A stretch of 64,000 nt of DNA, taken from NCBI GenBank assembly GCA_013373175.1, contig JABXII010000020.1, positions 62,001 through 126,000 of the forward strand, given 5' to 3'. The stretch is from Campylobacteraceae bacterium. GTDB taxonomy: Bacteria > Campylobacterota > Campylobacteria > Campylobacterales > Arcobacteraceae. The notes under the pieces are model-generated. The model saw only the letters and a list, made by a program, of their open reading frames with translations. It made no database searches and had not been told where the DNA came from. Positions 44,190-54,234 of the stretch are shown here, one piece after another (position 1 is the first letter of the stretch; each line of letters starts with the position of its first letter). A program made the position numbers and the translations under genes.

Positions 44190-46739
44190 ATGTTTAAAAA
44201 TATGAGCATACAGAAGAAATTTTCTTTTGTAACTGTACTGATAATATTTGTTTCATTAGTAATTAGTTTTTTAGTTTTTAATTACTATAAAAATATTACA
44301 GAAGAAGAGGTTTATCAAAGTACATTAAAAGAGTTAACAACTCATTTAGAAGAAAGTGTACAAGCAAAAAAAGATGTTGGTATTTCAAATGCTTTATCAA
44401 TAGCAAATGATGGAAGAATAAAACAAGCGTTAAGAGAAGATAACAGAGAGCTTGCTATTCTTAGCTTAAAGTCAATCTCAAAAGAGATGAAAGACCATAC
44501 GCCTTTTAAGAACATAAAAGTTCATGTTCATACTAAAGATAATAAATCTTTTTTAAGAGCTTGGAAGCCAGAAAAATTTGGTGATGATTTAAGCTCATTT
44601 AGACATAGTGTTGTAAAAGTAAATAGTTCAACTGAACCAGTTAATACAATGGAATTAGGGAAAGCTGGATTAAGTCTAAGAACAGTAGTTCCTATTAAAG
44701 ATGACAATGGAGAGCCTTTAGGTTCTTTAGAGTTCATACAAGGTTTAAACTCTGTTGCTAAAAAGTTTGATAAAGAACAAGATGCTTTTTTACTGCTTAT
44801 GGATTTAAATATAAAGAAAGTTGAACTTTTTAACGATACAAAAAAGTTAAAAAACTATCTTATTTCTCAAAAATTCATAAATAAAGACTTTTTAGCTGAT
44901 GCAAGAACTATTGACCTAAACTCTTTAAAAACAAAGGGTTTTTATAAAAGTGATAAATACTTTTATACAAGTGTTGAAGTAAAAGATTTTAGAGATAAAG
45001 TTTTAGGTATTTATTTAGTAGCAAGACCTTTAGCAATTGTTGAAAGTGCAATTGTTAGTGCTGAAAAATTCATTAATACAGCTATTATAATTTTGGTGAT
45101 TTTTGGTTTAATAGTTTTAATAGCTATTTTATTTAATCTAAAAAATACTGTTATCAAGCCATTAGGTATTTTATCAGATGCAATTGTTGATTTAACAAAA
45201 AGTAATGACCCAAGCCAAAAAATAAAACTAAATAGAAACGATGAATTAGGACTTTTAGCAAATAACTTCAATAAATATCTTTCAAATATAGAAGAGGGAT
45301 TAAAACAAGATGCAAAAGTTATTGATGAAGCAATTGATATTGTAGAAAAAGCAAAAGATGGTTTCTATACATACAAAATTGATTCAATTGCTTCAAATAA
45401 ACAAGTTGAATTATTAAAAGAGAATATTAATCAAATGTTAGAAGTAACAAGAGATAATATTGTAATGGTAATAAATGCTTTAATTGAGTTTGGTAATGCC
45501 CACTATGATTATAAAATTAGTAGTGATAAAAGTGGTAATATTGGTTCTTTAGTAAAAGGAGCTAATGCACTAGGAGACTCTATTTCAGAAGTTTTATCTA
45601 TGATTGATAAAACAGGTAGAAGTCTATCTATAAACTCAAATGAACTTGCAGCAACATCAGAGCAACTATCTGCTTCTGCAACACAACAAGCTGCTAGTTT
45701 AGAAGAGACTGCAGCAGCAGTTGAAGAGATTACTTCAACTATTGTTTCAACTGGTCAAAGAGCAAAAGAGATGTCTGATATTGCAGAAGACTTAAAAACT
45801 ACAAGTACAGAAGATGACAAGTTAGCTCATAAAACTGGAAAGTCAATGGAAGAGATTAATTCTGCAACGAATGATATTGTTGAAGCAATTACAGTAATTG
45901 ATCAAATTGCATTCCAAACAAACATTTTATCACTAAATGCAGCTGTTGAAGCAGCAACTGCTGGAGAAGCTGGGAAAGGTTTTGCAGTTGTTGCAGGAGA
46001 AGTTAGAAATCTAGCAAATAGATCTGCTGAAGCAGCAAAAGAGATTAAAGATTTAGTTATTTATGCCCAAGAAAAAACAAAAGAGGGTAAAGCAACAGCT
46101 GATCAAATGGTTGAAAGCTTTAAGTACCTAAATGAAAAGGTTTCTCAAGTTACAACAAATGTAAATGAAGTAACTTCTGCTACAAATGAGCAAACAAGAG
46201 CAATGGAACAAATCAACTCTGTAATTACTCAATTAGATAAGGCAACACAAGAGAATGCAAACGCTTCAGAAATAGTGTCACAAAAAGCTATGACTCTAAG
46301 TGAAATAGCTTCTAACTTAATGACAGTTATAAATAGAACTCAATTTGATACTACAAAGTCAAATCAAGTTTGTGATGTAGATTTAGTGTTTGATACAACA
46401 AAATTAAAACTAGACCATATCTCTTTTAAAGAAACAAACTTTAAAGAGCTTGGAAATGGAAAAACTGCAAAAGTAAAAACACATACAGAATGTGCCTTAG
46501 GTAAATGGATAGAAGAACACTCAAATGAGTCTTATACTAAAAATAAAGATTGGGATGAATTCCTTATAGCACATGAAAAAGTTCATAGTAATGTTCAAAA
46601 GTACATTGATATTGATGCAAAAGATAAAACAGATAAACAGTTATTCTCTGTAGCAAGAGATATTGAAGAGAATACAACAAAAGTATTTAATTATATTGAT
46701 AAAATCAAAGAACACAACTGTAAAGATTCAGAAAACTAA
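44190..46739 (+). CDS. Methyl-accepting chemotaxis protein with C-terminal CZB domain
   Basis: About 849 aa. A membrane helix (about 12-32) and another near 290-315 enclose a large periplasmic sensor domain of double-Cache type. HAMP and linker follow, then the signalling hairpin with [24 protein letters not shown] (about 570-600) and flanking methylation helices. The C-terminus is a chemoreceptor zinc-binding (CZB) domain: HTECALGKW and later HEKVH provide the conserved His/Cys zinc ligands. CZB domains in other bacteria sense zinc or hypochlorous acid. ATG 44190 is preferred over 44184 because it is 7 bases from AAGGAG. Confidence 0.9.
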   Translation: MFKNMSIQKKFSFVTVLIIFVSLVISFLVFNYYKNITEEEVYQSTLKELTTHLEESVQAKKDVGISNALSIANDGRIKQALREDNRELAILSLKSISKEMKDHTPFKNIKVHVHTKDNKSFLRAWKPEKFGDDLSSFRHSVVKVNSSTEPVNTMELGKAGLSLRTVVPIKDDNGEPLGSLEFIQGLNSVAKKFDKEQDAFLLLMDLNIKKVELFNDTKKLKNYLISQKFINKDFLADARTIDLNSLKTKGFYKSDKYFYTSVEVKDFRDKVLGIYLVARPLAIVESAIVSAEKFINTAIIILVIFGLIVLIAILFNLKNTVIKPLGILSDAIVDLTKSNDPSQKIKLNRNDELGLLANNFNKYLSNIEEGLKQDAKVIDEAIDIVEKAKDGFYTYKIDSIASNKQVELLKENINQMLEVTRDNIVMVINALIEFGNAHYDYKISSDKSGNIGSLVKGANALGDSISEVLSMIDKTGRSLSINSNELAATSEQLSASATQQAASLEETAAAVEEITSTIVSTGQRAKEMSDIAEDLKTTSTEDDKLAHKTGKSMEEINSATNDIVEAITVIDQIAFQTNILSLNAAVEAATAGEAGKGFAVVAGEVRNLANRSAEAAKEIKDLVIYAQEKTKEGKATADQMVESFKYLNEKVSQVTTNVNEVTSATNEQTRAMEQINSVITQLDKATQENANASEIVSQKAMTLSEIASNLMTVINRTQFDTTKSNQVCDVDLVFDTTKLKLDHISFKETNFKELGNGKTAKVKTHTECALGKWIEEHSNESYTKNKDWDEFLIAHEKVHSNVQKYIDIDAKDKTDKQLFSVARDIEENTTKVFNYIDKIKEHNCKDSEN

Positions 46740-46745
46740 TAAAAG

Positions 46746-46777
46746 GTAAAAGGAACTATTTCCTTTTACTTCTTTTT
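46746..46777 (+). terminator. Terminator after the chemoreceptor gene
   Basis: A perfect 10-bp stem GTAAAAGGAA/TTCCTTTTAC with a CTAT loop, followed by TTCTTTTT. Confidence 0.9.
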
Positions 46778-46981
46778 ATATAAAACAAACTTTTTCCACT
46801 GCAAAAGAGTTTATAACACCTAGTAAAAATTTTCTTATAAAAATACCATTTGTATTAAATGTTACAGTTTTATTATTTGATGATAATAACAAACTTGTTT
46901 TATATAAGATATAAAAAGTTATGCTAATATAATAATATATATTAATAATAATTTTAAATATTATTAAAACAGGGAAAAGAT

Positions 46982-47770
46982 ATGTATAAAAGAGTTTGTA
47001 GCATAGTAGCGTTATTATTTTTAGTTACTTTATCATATGCACAAGATACTAAGCTTGAAAAAATTTTACAAACAAATCAATTAAGAGTTTGTATTTGGCC
47101 TCAATATTACAGTATAAGTTATATAGACCCAAGAACTCAAAAGTTAACAGGTATAGATAGTGATTTAGCCAAAGAGTTAGCAAAGGACTTAGGTGTTGAA
47201 TTAAAATTAGTAAAAAGTTCTTTTCCTACTTTGATTAATGATATAAGCTCAAATAAGTGTGATATTGCAATGTTTGGAATCGGAAAAACTAAAGAAAGAA
47301 TGGAAAAACTTAGATTTACAACTCCACATCTTAAAAGTGATATTTATGCTGTAACAACAAAATCAAATAAAAAAATACAATCCTGGGATGATATTGATAA
47401 AAAGGGTATTGTAGTTACTGTTGCTAAGGGAACATTTCATGAACCAATTATGAAAAAAAAGCTTAAACATGCAAAGCTTGTTGTTGTAAAAGGTTTTAAA
47501 CAAAGAGAAGATGAAGTTCAATCAGGTCGTGCAGATGTTTTTATAACAGATTATCCTTATAGTAAAAAGATGCTTGAAAAAACAAAATGGGCAAGAATTG
47601 TTTCTCCTAAAAAAGAGTACTTCTTAACTTCATATGCTTGGGTAACGGCATATGGAGATGATACGTTTTATAATGAAGTTGAAAAATTCATCAAAAGTAT
47701 AAAAAAAGATGGACGATTGAGAAAATTAGCAAAGAAAAATGGTTTGGAACCAATAATAAATTTAAAGTAA
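46982..47770 (+). CDS. Periplasmic amino-acid-type solute-binding protein (SBP_bac_3)
   Basis: A 262 aa family 3 binding protein with a signal peptide (residues 1-20, ending SYA before QDTK). LRVCIWPQYYSISYIDPRTQKLTGIDSDLAKELAK and CDIAMFGIGKTKERMEKLRFTTP are the typical ligand-binding lobes. No ABC permease or ATPase is nearby; instead, a membrane histidine kinase starts 10 bases downstream. That pairing suggests the protein presents a bound solute to the kinase rather than to a transporter, which is inference from context. Confidence 0.88.
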   Translation: MYKRVCSIVALLFLVTLSYAQDTKLEKILQTNQLRVCIWPQYYSISYIDPRTQKLTGIDSDLAKELAKDLGVELKLVKSSFPTLINDISSNKCDIAMFGIGKTKERMEKLRFTTPHLKSDIYAVTTKSNKKIQSWDDIDKKGIVVTVAKGTFHEPIMKKKLKHAKLVVVKGFKQREDEVQSGRADVFITDYPYSKKMLEKTKWARIVSPKKEYFLTSYAWVTAYGDDTFYNEVEKFIKSIKKDGRLRKLAKKNGLEPIINLK

Positions 47771-47780
47771 GAAGACTTTT

Positions 47781-50219
47781 ATGGCAAATAGTGTGAAGTT
47801 AGTACTTGGATTGTTTTTTGCTTTTTTTATTATACTTTTTAGTATAATGACATCTCTATCTATATTAAAAGATGAAGCAGTTGATAATTATCTTACCATC
47901 TCAAAGTTAAATGCAGAATCTTTTTCAAAAGAGTTAAATCAAGATTTGTCTGATATGGAACAAACTATATTTAATCTTGAAGATTTTATAAGTACAAATA
48001 AAAATAGAAGTAGTATTGATAAAAAACTTAAAAAGATAATTCAAGACTATCCTCAAATTAGATCAATAAATATTTTAGAAGAAAATAAAATAAAATATAG
48101 CTCTAATACTTATAACTTAGGATTAGTACTCCTTAATAAAAATTTTTATCCTAAACCAATATTTGATGATAATATATTAAAGATTGCAACTCCTTGGATA
48201 GGAAGAGATTATGATTCTGGAAGTGATGTTTATATAAATGAAGAAAAAATAAAAGCTAATGAACAATCTTTTATTCCTATTTCTAAAAATATAAATGTCG
48301 ATAATAAAAAGTATAAGGTTATTATAAATTTAAATACAGATTACTATAAAGATAGGTTTTTTAGTAATATCTCTTCAGATGAAATAATCTTTGAAATTTT
48401 AAGACTAGATGGTATTTTACTTTTGTCCACAAAAGAAAATCATAAAATTGGAAAAAGAATAGAAAAAAGTGATTTACTAAAAATAGCAATAGAAAAAAAT
48501 CAATACACTGGAATAGAACTAATTAATAATCACAAATATATTGTAACTTATATTTTAACTAACAATTATCCTATAAGTTTAGTAGTGAAACTTGATTATG
48601 ATAAAAGTCTTTCAAGTTGGAATAAAAGACAATATAACTTTTTTGTAGTAACAACTATTATTGTTGTACTAAGTATTTTAGTTGCGCTATTTTTCTTCTA
48701 TTTATATAATAGAAAAAAAGAAGAAGAGATTAAATACCAAGAAAAACAAATGCATGATCAAGAGAAGTTTAAACTATTATTTCAAGATTCACATTTCTTA
48801 GCTGTGGTTATAGATAGCAATGGAAATATTTTAGAAATGAATAATTTATCTTTGGAGTTTTTAGGTGAAAAGTTAAAAAATGTCCATATGAAAAAATTCT
48901 GGGATTTACCATGTTGGATGGAGAATCAAAGAGATAATATAAAAGCTAAAATAGTAAATTTTGATGAAGAAAAGTTTGAAAGTGAGCTTGTTGCTTTAAA
49001 TAAAGATAGAGAAAAAAGAATTATTGATTTTACACTTTCTTCAATAAGCTACGCAGAAGAGAAACTTTTAGTTGCAATTGCTTTGGATATAACTATAAAA
49101 AAAGAGAAAGAAAATAAGTTAAGACAAGCCTATACTGTATTTAGTAATACAAGAGATGGAATTATGATTACTAATAGTGATACAGTAATATTAGATGTAA
49201 ACAAAGCCTTTGAGAAAATCACTGGATTTAAGAAAAAAGAGATATTAAATAAAAAAGTAAGCATATTAAAATCGGGTACGCATACAAAAGAGTTTTACTC
49301 AAATATGTGGAATAGCATTTTAAATAAAGGTTTCTGGGAAGGTGAAATCACAAATAAAAAAAGTGATGGAAGCTATTTTATAGAGTGGCTTACTATAGAT
49401 GCCATTAAAAATGAAAAAGATGAAGTTGTAAACTATATAGGTGTTTTTAGTGATATTACTGAACAAAAACTTAGAGAAAAACTTTTAAAAGAAAAAGATT
49501 ATGCCCTTTTCCAACAATCAAAAATGGCAGCAATGGGTGAGATGATTGGAAATATAGCACATCAATGGAGACAGCCTCTATCTGTTATTTCAACAGCTGC
49601 AACTGGGATTATGCTACAAAAAGATATGGGAATAAGTAATGAAGAAGATGAGGTTAAGTCTTTATCTGCAATTAATAATTCTGCTCAATTTTTATCTCAA
49701 ACAATAGAAGATTTTAGAAGTTTCCTAAAACTTGATAAAGAAGTACAACTATTTAATATTGAGAAGGCTATTAGTGATGCTTTAAATCTTTCTAGTGTAA
49801 ATAGAAAAAATAAAGCTATTTTAATAGATTGTGACCTAGAAAAAAATTTACAAGTTTATGGTGTAAGAAATGAGTTTATTCAAGTATTAATGAATGTCTT
49901 AAGAAATGCAGAAGATGCTTTATCTAATCAAAAAATAGAGAAATTAATATTAATAAACTCTTTTTTATCTGGACAAAAAGTTATTATTAAAATAGTTGAT
50001 AATGCAGGGGGAATTGATTCTAATATTATTTCTAGAATATTTGAGCCATATTTTACAACAAAACATCAATCTCAAGGAACAGGAATAGGTCTTTATATGA
50101 GTCAAGAAATTATTAAAAATCATATGAAAGGTGAACTATCTGTAGAAAACCATTCATATAATTATAAAGGTAAAAACTATAGGGGAGCTTGTTTTATAAT
50201 AGAGTTACCTTTTAAATAA
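47781..50219 (+). CDS. Membrane PAS-containing sensor histidine kinase (HQWRQP type)
   Basis: An 812 aa kinase. A membrane helix is at residues 7-28, a periplasmic Cache-like sensor at about 30-280 and a second helix at 286-307. Two PAS domains follow (about 328-440 and 448-565; IGVFSDITEQK ends the second), then the phosphoacceptor H594 in GNIAHQWRQPLSVIS, and an HATPase domain with NVLRNAEDAL (N box), DNAGGI (G1) and GTGIGLYMS (G2). It is encoded 10 bases after a solute-binding protein. No receiver or regulator is adjacent, so its partner is unknown. Confidence 0.92.
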   Translation: MANSVKLVLGLFFAFFIILFSIMTSLSILKDEAVDNYLTISKLNAESFSKELNQDLSDMEQTIFNLEDFISTNKNRSSIDKKLKKIIQDYPQIRSINILEENKIKYSSNTYNLGLVLLNKNFYPKPIFDDNILKIATPWIGRDYDSGSDVYINEEKIKANEQSFIPISKNINVDNKKYKVIINLNTDYYKDRFFSNISSDEIIFEILRLDGILLLSTKENHKIGKRIEKSDLLKIAIEKNQYTGIELINNHKYIVTYILTNNYPISLVVKLDYDKSLSSWNKRQYNFFVVTTIIVVLSILVALFFFYLYNRKKEEEIKYQEKQMHDQEKFKLLFQDSHFLAVVIDSNGNILEMNNLSLEFLGEKLKNVHMKKFWDLPCWMENQRDNIKAKIVNFDEEKFESELVALNKDREKRIIDFTLSSISYAEEKLLVAIALDITIKKEKENKLRQAYTVFSNTRDGIMITNSDTVILDVNKAFEKITGFKKKEILNKKVSILKSGTHTKEFYSNMWNSILNKGFWEGEITNKKSDGSYFIEWLTIDAIKNEKDEVVNYIGVFSDITEQKLREKLLKEKDYALFQQSKMAAMGEMIGNIAHQWRQPLSVISTAATGIMLQKDMGISNEEDEVKSLSAINNSAQFLSQTIEDFRSFLKLDKEVQLFNIEKAISDALNLSSVNRKNKAILIDCDLEKNLQVYGVRNEFIQVLMNVLRNAEDALSNQKIEKLILINSFLSGQKVIIKIVDNAGGIDSNIISRIFEPYFTTKHQSQGTGIGLYMSQEIIKNHMKGELSVENHSYNYKGKNYRGACFIIELPFK

Positions 50220-50225
50220 GGAACT

Positions 50226-50801
50226 CTACTTTTTTCTTATTGCAATTGATTGTTTTCTCATTTTGTATAATTCATAACTTTCATTAAAAAACTCATCATA
50301 TTCTAAAATTTCTACTTCTTTTTCATTAAAAAGGGTTTTTAATTCCCCTTCTTTTAGTAGAAAGTCAGGGTTTGATGGTGACTTTTCATTTTCATCATGA
50401 AACATATAAGTTTCTATAAATAAAATTCCATCTTTTTTTAAAGAGTTAGTTAATTTAGGAATAACTTCTCTATCTAAAAAGTTTACCATGATAATTAAAT
50501 CATATCTATTTTCATCAAAAGAGTAAGTATCTAAATCAACAAGTTTTGTATTGATATTTGGATTATTTTTCTTATTTAAAGTATCAAGTGCTACTTCTGA
50601 AATATCAATTGAGGTTACTTTAAAATCATTGTTTGCTAGGTAAATTGAATTTCTTCCTGAACCACAAGCGACATCAAGTGCTTCTATACCTTTTGCATGC
50701 TTTATTACATTTGATAACTTATTACTTTGAGCTCTATTGCTTAAAAGTTCTGGTGTATTCTCATACTTTTTATTCCATTTTTCTTTATCTTCAACTGCCA
50801 T
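50226..50801 (-). CDS. Class I SAM-dependent methyltransferase (TehB-like)
   Basis: A 191 aa methyltransferase: motif I ALDVACGSGRNSIYLA, then TSIDISEVAL for the acidic ribose-binding loop, and YDLIIMVNFLDREV for motif IV. Small proteins of this kind resemble TehB and thiopurine/tellurite methyltransferases, beginning with an EKWNKKYENTPELL helix. The substrate is unknown. It is a lone minus-strand gene that ends 6 bases after the kinase stop. Confidence 0.85.
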   Translation of the reverse strand: MAVEDKEKWNKKYENTPELLSNRAQSNKLSNVIKHAKGIEALDVACGSGRNSIYLANNDFKVTSIDISEVALDTLNKKNNPNINTKLVDLDTYSFDENRYDLIIMVNFLDREVIPKLTNSLKKDGILFIETYMFHDENEKSPSNPDFLLKEGELKTLFNEKEVEILEYDEFFNESYELYKMRKQSIAIRKK

Positions 50802-50949
50802 ATTTATTCTTTCGTTTTTTATTATTATACAAGTTTTTTGTTGAAATAGTTTAGTATTAAAAAGCTAAGTTGTATTCTAAATAAGATGTTATAAACATAA
50901 TTTATTTGTTATAATAGTTTATAAGTTGTTAATATTGCAAGGTTGTATT

Positions 50950-53778
50950 ATGATAGAGTCTGAATTAAAATTAGCTCATTCAGAAGAGAAATTCAAACTA
51001 CTATTTGAGTTTTCTCCTATTGGAATGGCAATGGTTGAACAAGAAACTGGAAAGTTTATAGAAGTAAATCAAACCTTATTAGATTATACAGGTTATTCAA
51101 AATCAGAACTTTTATCTTTATCTTTCTGGGATATAACTCCAAAGGGATATGAAGAACAAGAAAAAGAACAATATGAAGCCTTGAACAAATATAATCGATT
51201 TGGACCAAATGAAAAAGAGTACATAAAAAAAGATGGAACAACATTCCCCATTAGAATTAGTGGCTTTAGCTTAGAACAAGAAGATGGTAAGAAGGTTGTT
51301 TGGGGATTAATTGAAGATATTACTACAACTAAACACTATGAATTAATTTATAAAGATAATAAAGAGTTATTAGAGTATGTAGCTATAGAAAATTCTCTTG
51401 ATAAGTTATTAAAAAGAATTGTATTACTTGCGGAAAAAAGATGTTACCCTTCAAAATGTTCAATTCTTCTTTTAGATAAATCAAAAGGTAGATTATTTAC
51501 AGGTGCTGCACCTTCATTGCCAGATTTCTACAATGATGCAGTAAATGGTACAAAAATAGGAAAGAAAATTGGTTCATGCGGTGAAGCAGCCTTTACAAAA
51601 GAAAGAGTTATTGTAGAAAATATTGATGAACATGAAAACTGGCAAAGATTTTTAAAGTACTCTCAAAAAGCTAACCTTCATTCTTGTTGGTCAGAACCAA
51701 TTATCTCTTCTAGTAATGAAATATTAGGTACCTTTGCAATATATAATGAAAAGCCTTCCTCTCCTAATATCTATGATTTAAAATATATAGAAACTTATGC
51801 AAATATAGCATCTAAAGCAATTGAAAAACATGAACATACAATTGTTTTGAAAAATAGAGAAAAAGATTTAAAACTTCTATTTGACAACTCTCATTCTGGT
51901 CTTGTTTATGTTTCAAAAGAGGGAAAAATAATAGATGCAAACCACAGATTTGCAGAAATGATGGGATACGATTCAGAAAAAGAGTTTATAGGTTTAAATA
52001 CAAATATATTTCATTTAAGTGAAAAAAAAAGAAATGAATTTTATAAAAAATCCCATCCTAGTTTAATAGAAAACAAAACTTTTGATATAGAGTACAAACT
52101 AAAAGGAAAAGGTGATATTACTGTTTGGTGTAGAATGTCAGGAAAGGCATTAGATGAAAATAGACCAGCAGATTTATCAAAAGGTATTTTGTGGACTATA
52201 AATGATATTTCTTTAAGAAAGAAGTATGAAGAACAATTAAATCAAAAGCAAATTCTTTTAAGAAATATTTTACTTACAATTCCTGATATGGTATGGCTAA
52301 AGGATCAAAATGGTGTTTATTTAGCTTGTAATTCAGAGTTTGAAAAGTTTTTTGGAGATAAAGAAGGAAATATAGTAGGTAAGACTGATTATGATTATGT
52401 GGATAAACCTCTTGCTGACTTTTTTAGAATGCATGATAAAAAAGCAATGAAAATTGATGATGTAAATATAAATGAAGAGAAAGTTACTTATGCAAGTGAT
52501 GGACGAGAAGTTTTATTGCATACTTCAAAAAAAGCGATGAAAGATAAAGACAATAATATAATTGGAGTTTTAGGAATAGGTCATGATATTACGGAGTTGA
52601 AAAAAAGAGAAGAAGAGTTAGAACAATTAAATAAATTAGCAAACTCTTTAACTGAGTCTCAACAAGTATTATTATCTTTATTTGATAAAGGAGATTCCGT
52701 TTTATTAAAATGGAAAAATGATGAAATATGGAATATTGAATATGTCTCTTTAAGTATTAAAAAACTTTTAGGTTACTCAAAAGAAGAGTTTTTAAACAAT
52801 GAAGTTGATTACTTTAATTGTATTCATAAGGATGATTTAATAAGAGTAAAAAGTGAGTACAAGAAATCTCTAAATAAGCAAAAAGACTACTTTAAACATG
52901 AACCTTATCGGATAATTACAAAAGAGGGCGAAGAAAAATGGGTTTTAGATTATACTGCAACTCAAATTGATAGTGAAAACAAGGTTGTAAATTTCATTGG
53001 ATATATAATTGATATAACCGAACAAATTAAAAATCAAGAAATGATGTATCAACAATCAAAAATAGCTTCTTTAGGAGAAATGTTAGGTAATATCTCTCAT
53101 CAATGGAGACAACCTTTATCTGTAATTGCAAGTGTTGCAACAGGTACAAAACTAAAAAAAGAGATGGGAATATTAGAAGATAATGAGTTAATGACAAATC
53201 TAGATAATATCAATAAACATGCTCAATATCTTTCTTCAACAATTGATGATTTTAGAAACTTCTTCCTTTCTGATTCTCATGCAAAAGGTAGAGTAAATTT
53301 AAATGGGGCAATTTCAAAAGTAGTTAGTTTAGTAAAAGATTCTTATAAATTAAAAGAAATAAATTTAATTTTAAAGCTTGATGATGATTTAGAGTTTGAG
53401 TGTAATGAAAACTTATTTATTCAAGCTTTAATAAATATCTTAAACAATGCAAGTGATGCTTTAAATAGCATAGAAGATAAAGAGTTTGATAAATATGTAT
53501 TTATAGATTTATTTAAGAAGAAAGATAAGTGTATTATTTGTATAAAAGATAATGCAAGAGGAATAAAAAAAGAGTATATAAATAAGATATTTGAACCTTA
53601 TTTCACAACAAAACATCAATCCCAAGGTACAGGCATAGGTCTTTATATGACAAACCAAATAATAACTAAACATTTAAATGGTGAAATTGATGTTTCAAAT
53701 ATTGAATATTCTTATTTAGATAAGCACTATACTGGGGCATGCTTTGTAATAAAACTATGCTTAAAAAATCTTAACTAA
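50950..53778 (+). CDS. Cytosolic multi-PAS/GAF histidine kinase (HQWRQP type)
   Basis: About 942 aa with no membrane helix. The order is PAS (about 10-135, FSPIGMAMVEQ), GAF (about 150-300, LAEKRCYPSKCSILLLDKS), PAS (305-430), PAS (435-560), PAS (590-705), then the phosphoacceptor in GNISHQWRQPLSVIA and an HATPase domain with NILNNASDAL, DNARGI and GTGIGLYMT. Kinase halves of this gene and the 812-aa kinase are very alike, suggesting duplication. ATG 50950 is chosen over a TTG at 50926, because AAGG lies about 8 bases upstream. No regulator is next to it. Confidence 0.9.
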   Translation: MIESELKLAHSEEKFKLLFEFSPIGMAMVEQETGKFIEVNQTLLDYTGYSKSELLSLSFWDITPKGYEEQEKEQYEALNKYNRFGPNEKEYIKKDGTTFPIRISGFSLEQEDGKKVVWGLIEDITTTKHYELIYKDNKELLEYVAIENSLDKLLKRIVLLAEKRCYPSKCSILLLDKSKGRLFTGAAPSLPDFYNDAVNGTKIGKKIGSCGEAAFTKERVIVENIDEHENWQRFLKYSQKANLHSCWSEPIISSSNEILGTFAIYNEKPSSPNIYDLKYIETYANIASKAIEKHEHTIVLKNREKDLKLLFDNSHSGLVYVSKEGKIIDANHRFAEMMGYDSEKEFIGLNTNIFHLSEKKRNEFYKKSHPSLIENKTFDIEYKLKGKGDITVWCRMSGKALDENRPADLSKGILWTINDISLRKKYEEQLNQKQILLRNILLTIPDMVWLKDQNGVYLACNSEFEKFFGDKEGNIVGKTDYDYVDKPLADFFRMHDKKAMKIDDVNINEEKVTYASDGREVLLHTSKKAMKDKDNNIIGVLGIGHDITELKKREEELEQLNKLANSLTESQQVLLSLFDKGDSVLLKWKNDEIWNIEYVSLSIKKLLGYSKEEFLNNEVDYFNCIHKDDLIRVKSEYKKSLNKQKDYFKHEPYRIITKEGEEKWVLDYTATQIDSENKVVNFIGYIIDITEQIKNQEMMYQQSKIASLGEMLGNISHQWRQPLSVIASVATGTKLKKEMGILEDNELMTNLDNINKHAQYLSSTIDDFRNFFLSDSHAKGRVNLNGAISKVVSLVKDSYKLKEINLILKLDDDLEFECNENLFIQALINILNNASDALNSIEDKEFDKYVFIDLFKKKDKCIICIKDNARGIKKEYINKIFEPYFTTKHQSQGTGIGLYMTNQIITKHLNGEIDVSNIEYSYLDKHYTGACFVIKLCLKNLN

Positions 53779-53855
53779 AATTATTAGTTACTACATTTAG
53801 TTATCTTTAAGAGTGTAAATTATAGAATGAATTATACTATATAAAGGAGTTTATT

Positions 53856-54212
53856 ATGAAACTTCAAGGAATTACAATTGATTTTTATGATAAAAGAACA
53901 TGTGGTCTTTTACCAGACCTTTGTGTTCAATGGGATATTCGTTACGATGAGTTAGAAGACAATGATGAACTTATATCATATTGGGAAAATAGCTTAGAAA
54001 ATGTTTTATCTAAAACTGATAAAGTTGTTAGTGGAACTGTAGATGGAAAATCTATTTTATATTCTGCTGATAAAGATGCAATAAAGATAATACAAGATGA
54101 GTTTAAAGAATTAGAGTTAGAAACAATTGATTATGATGATATTATGAAGTGTGAAAACTGTATAAAACATGATTATATTGCTGATGAAAATAAACTTGTA
54201 GAAGCTAATTAA
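53856..54212 (+). CDS. Unknown acidic 118-aa protein with cysteine pairs
   Basis: I do not recognise this family. It is small, acidic and soluble, with cysteines C16 and C23 near the start and a CxxC (C99, C102, in MKCENCIKHDY) near the end, which could bind a metal or form a disulfide. The AAAGGAG ribosome site 7-8 bases before the ATG is strong. It has its own terminator and follows the kinase gene by 77 bases, with TATACT-like promoter elements between, so it is probably independent. Confidence 0.65.
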   Translation: MKLQGITIDFYDKRTCGLLPDLCVQWDIRYDELEDNDELISYWENSLENVLSKTDKVVSGTVDGKSILYSADKDAIKIIQDEFKELELETIDYDDIMKCENCIKHDYIADENKLVEAN

Positions 54213-54234
54213 TATTTAATTAGCTTCATTTTTT
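54201..54234. terminator. Terminator after the 118-aa gene
   Basis: A perfect 12-bp stem GAAGCTAATTAA/TTAATTAGCTTC, 3-base loop, then ATTTTTT. It includes the last codons of the plus-strand gene and reaches the stop codon of the opposite cyclase gene. Confidence 0.9.

Noticed and set aside
46800-46930. A minus-strand frame of about 50 codons between the chemoreceptor and the solute-binding gene
   Set aside because: No usable start codon or ribosome site; A/T-rich low-complexity sequence gives such frames by chance.
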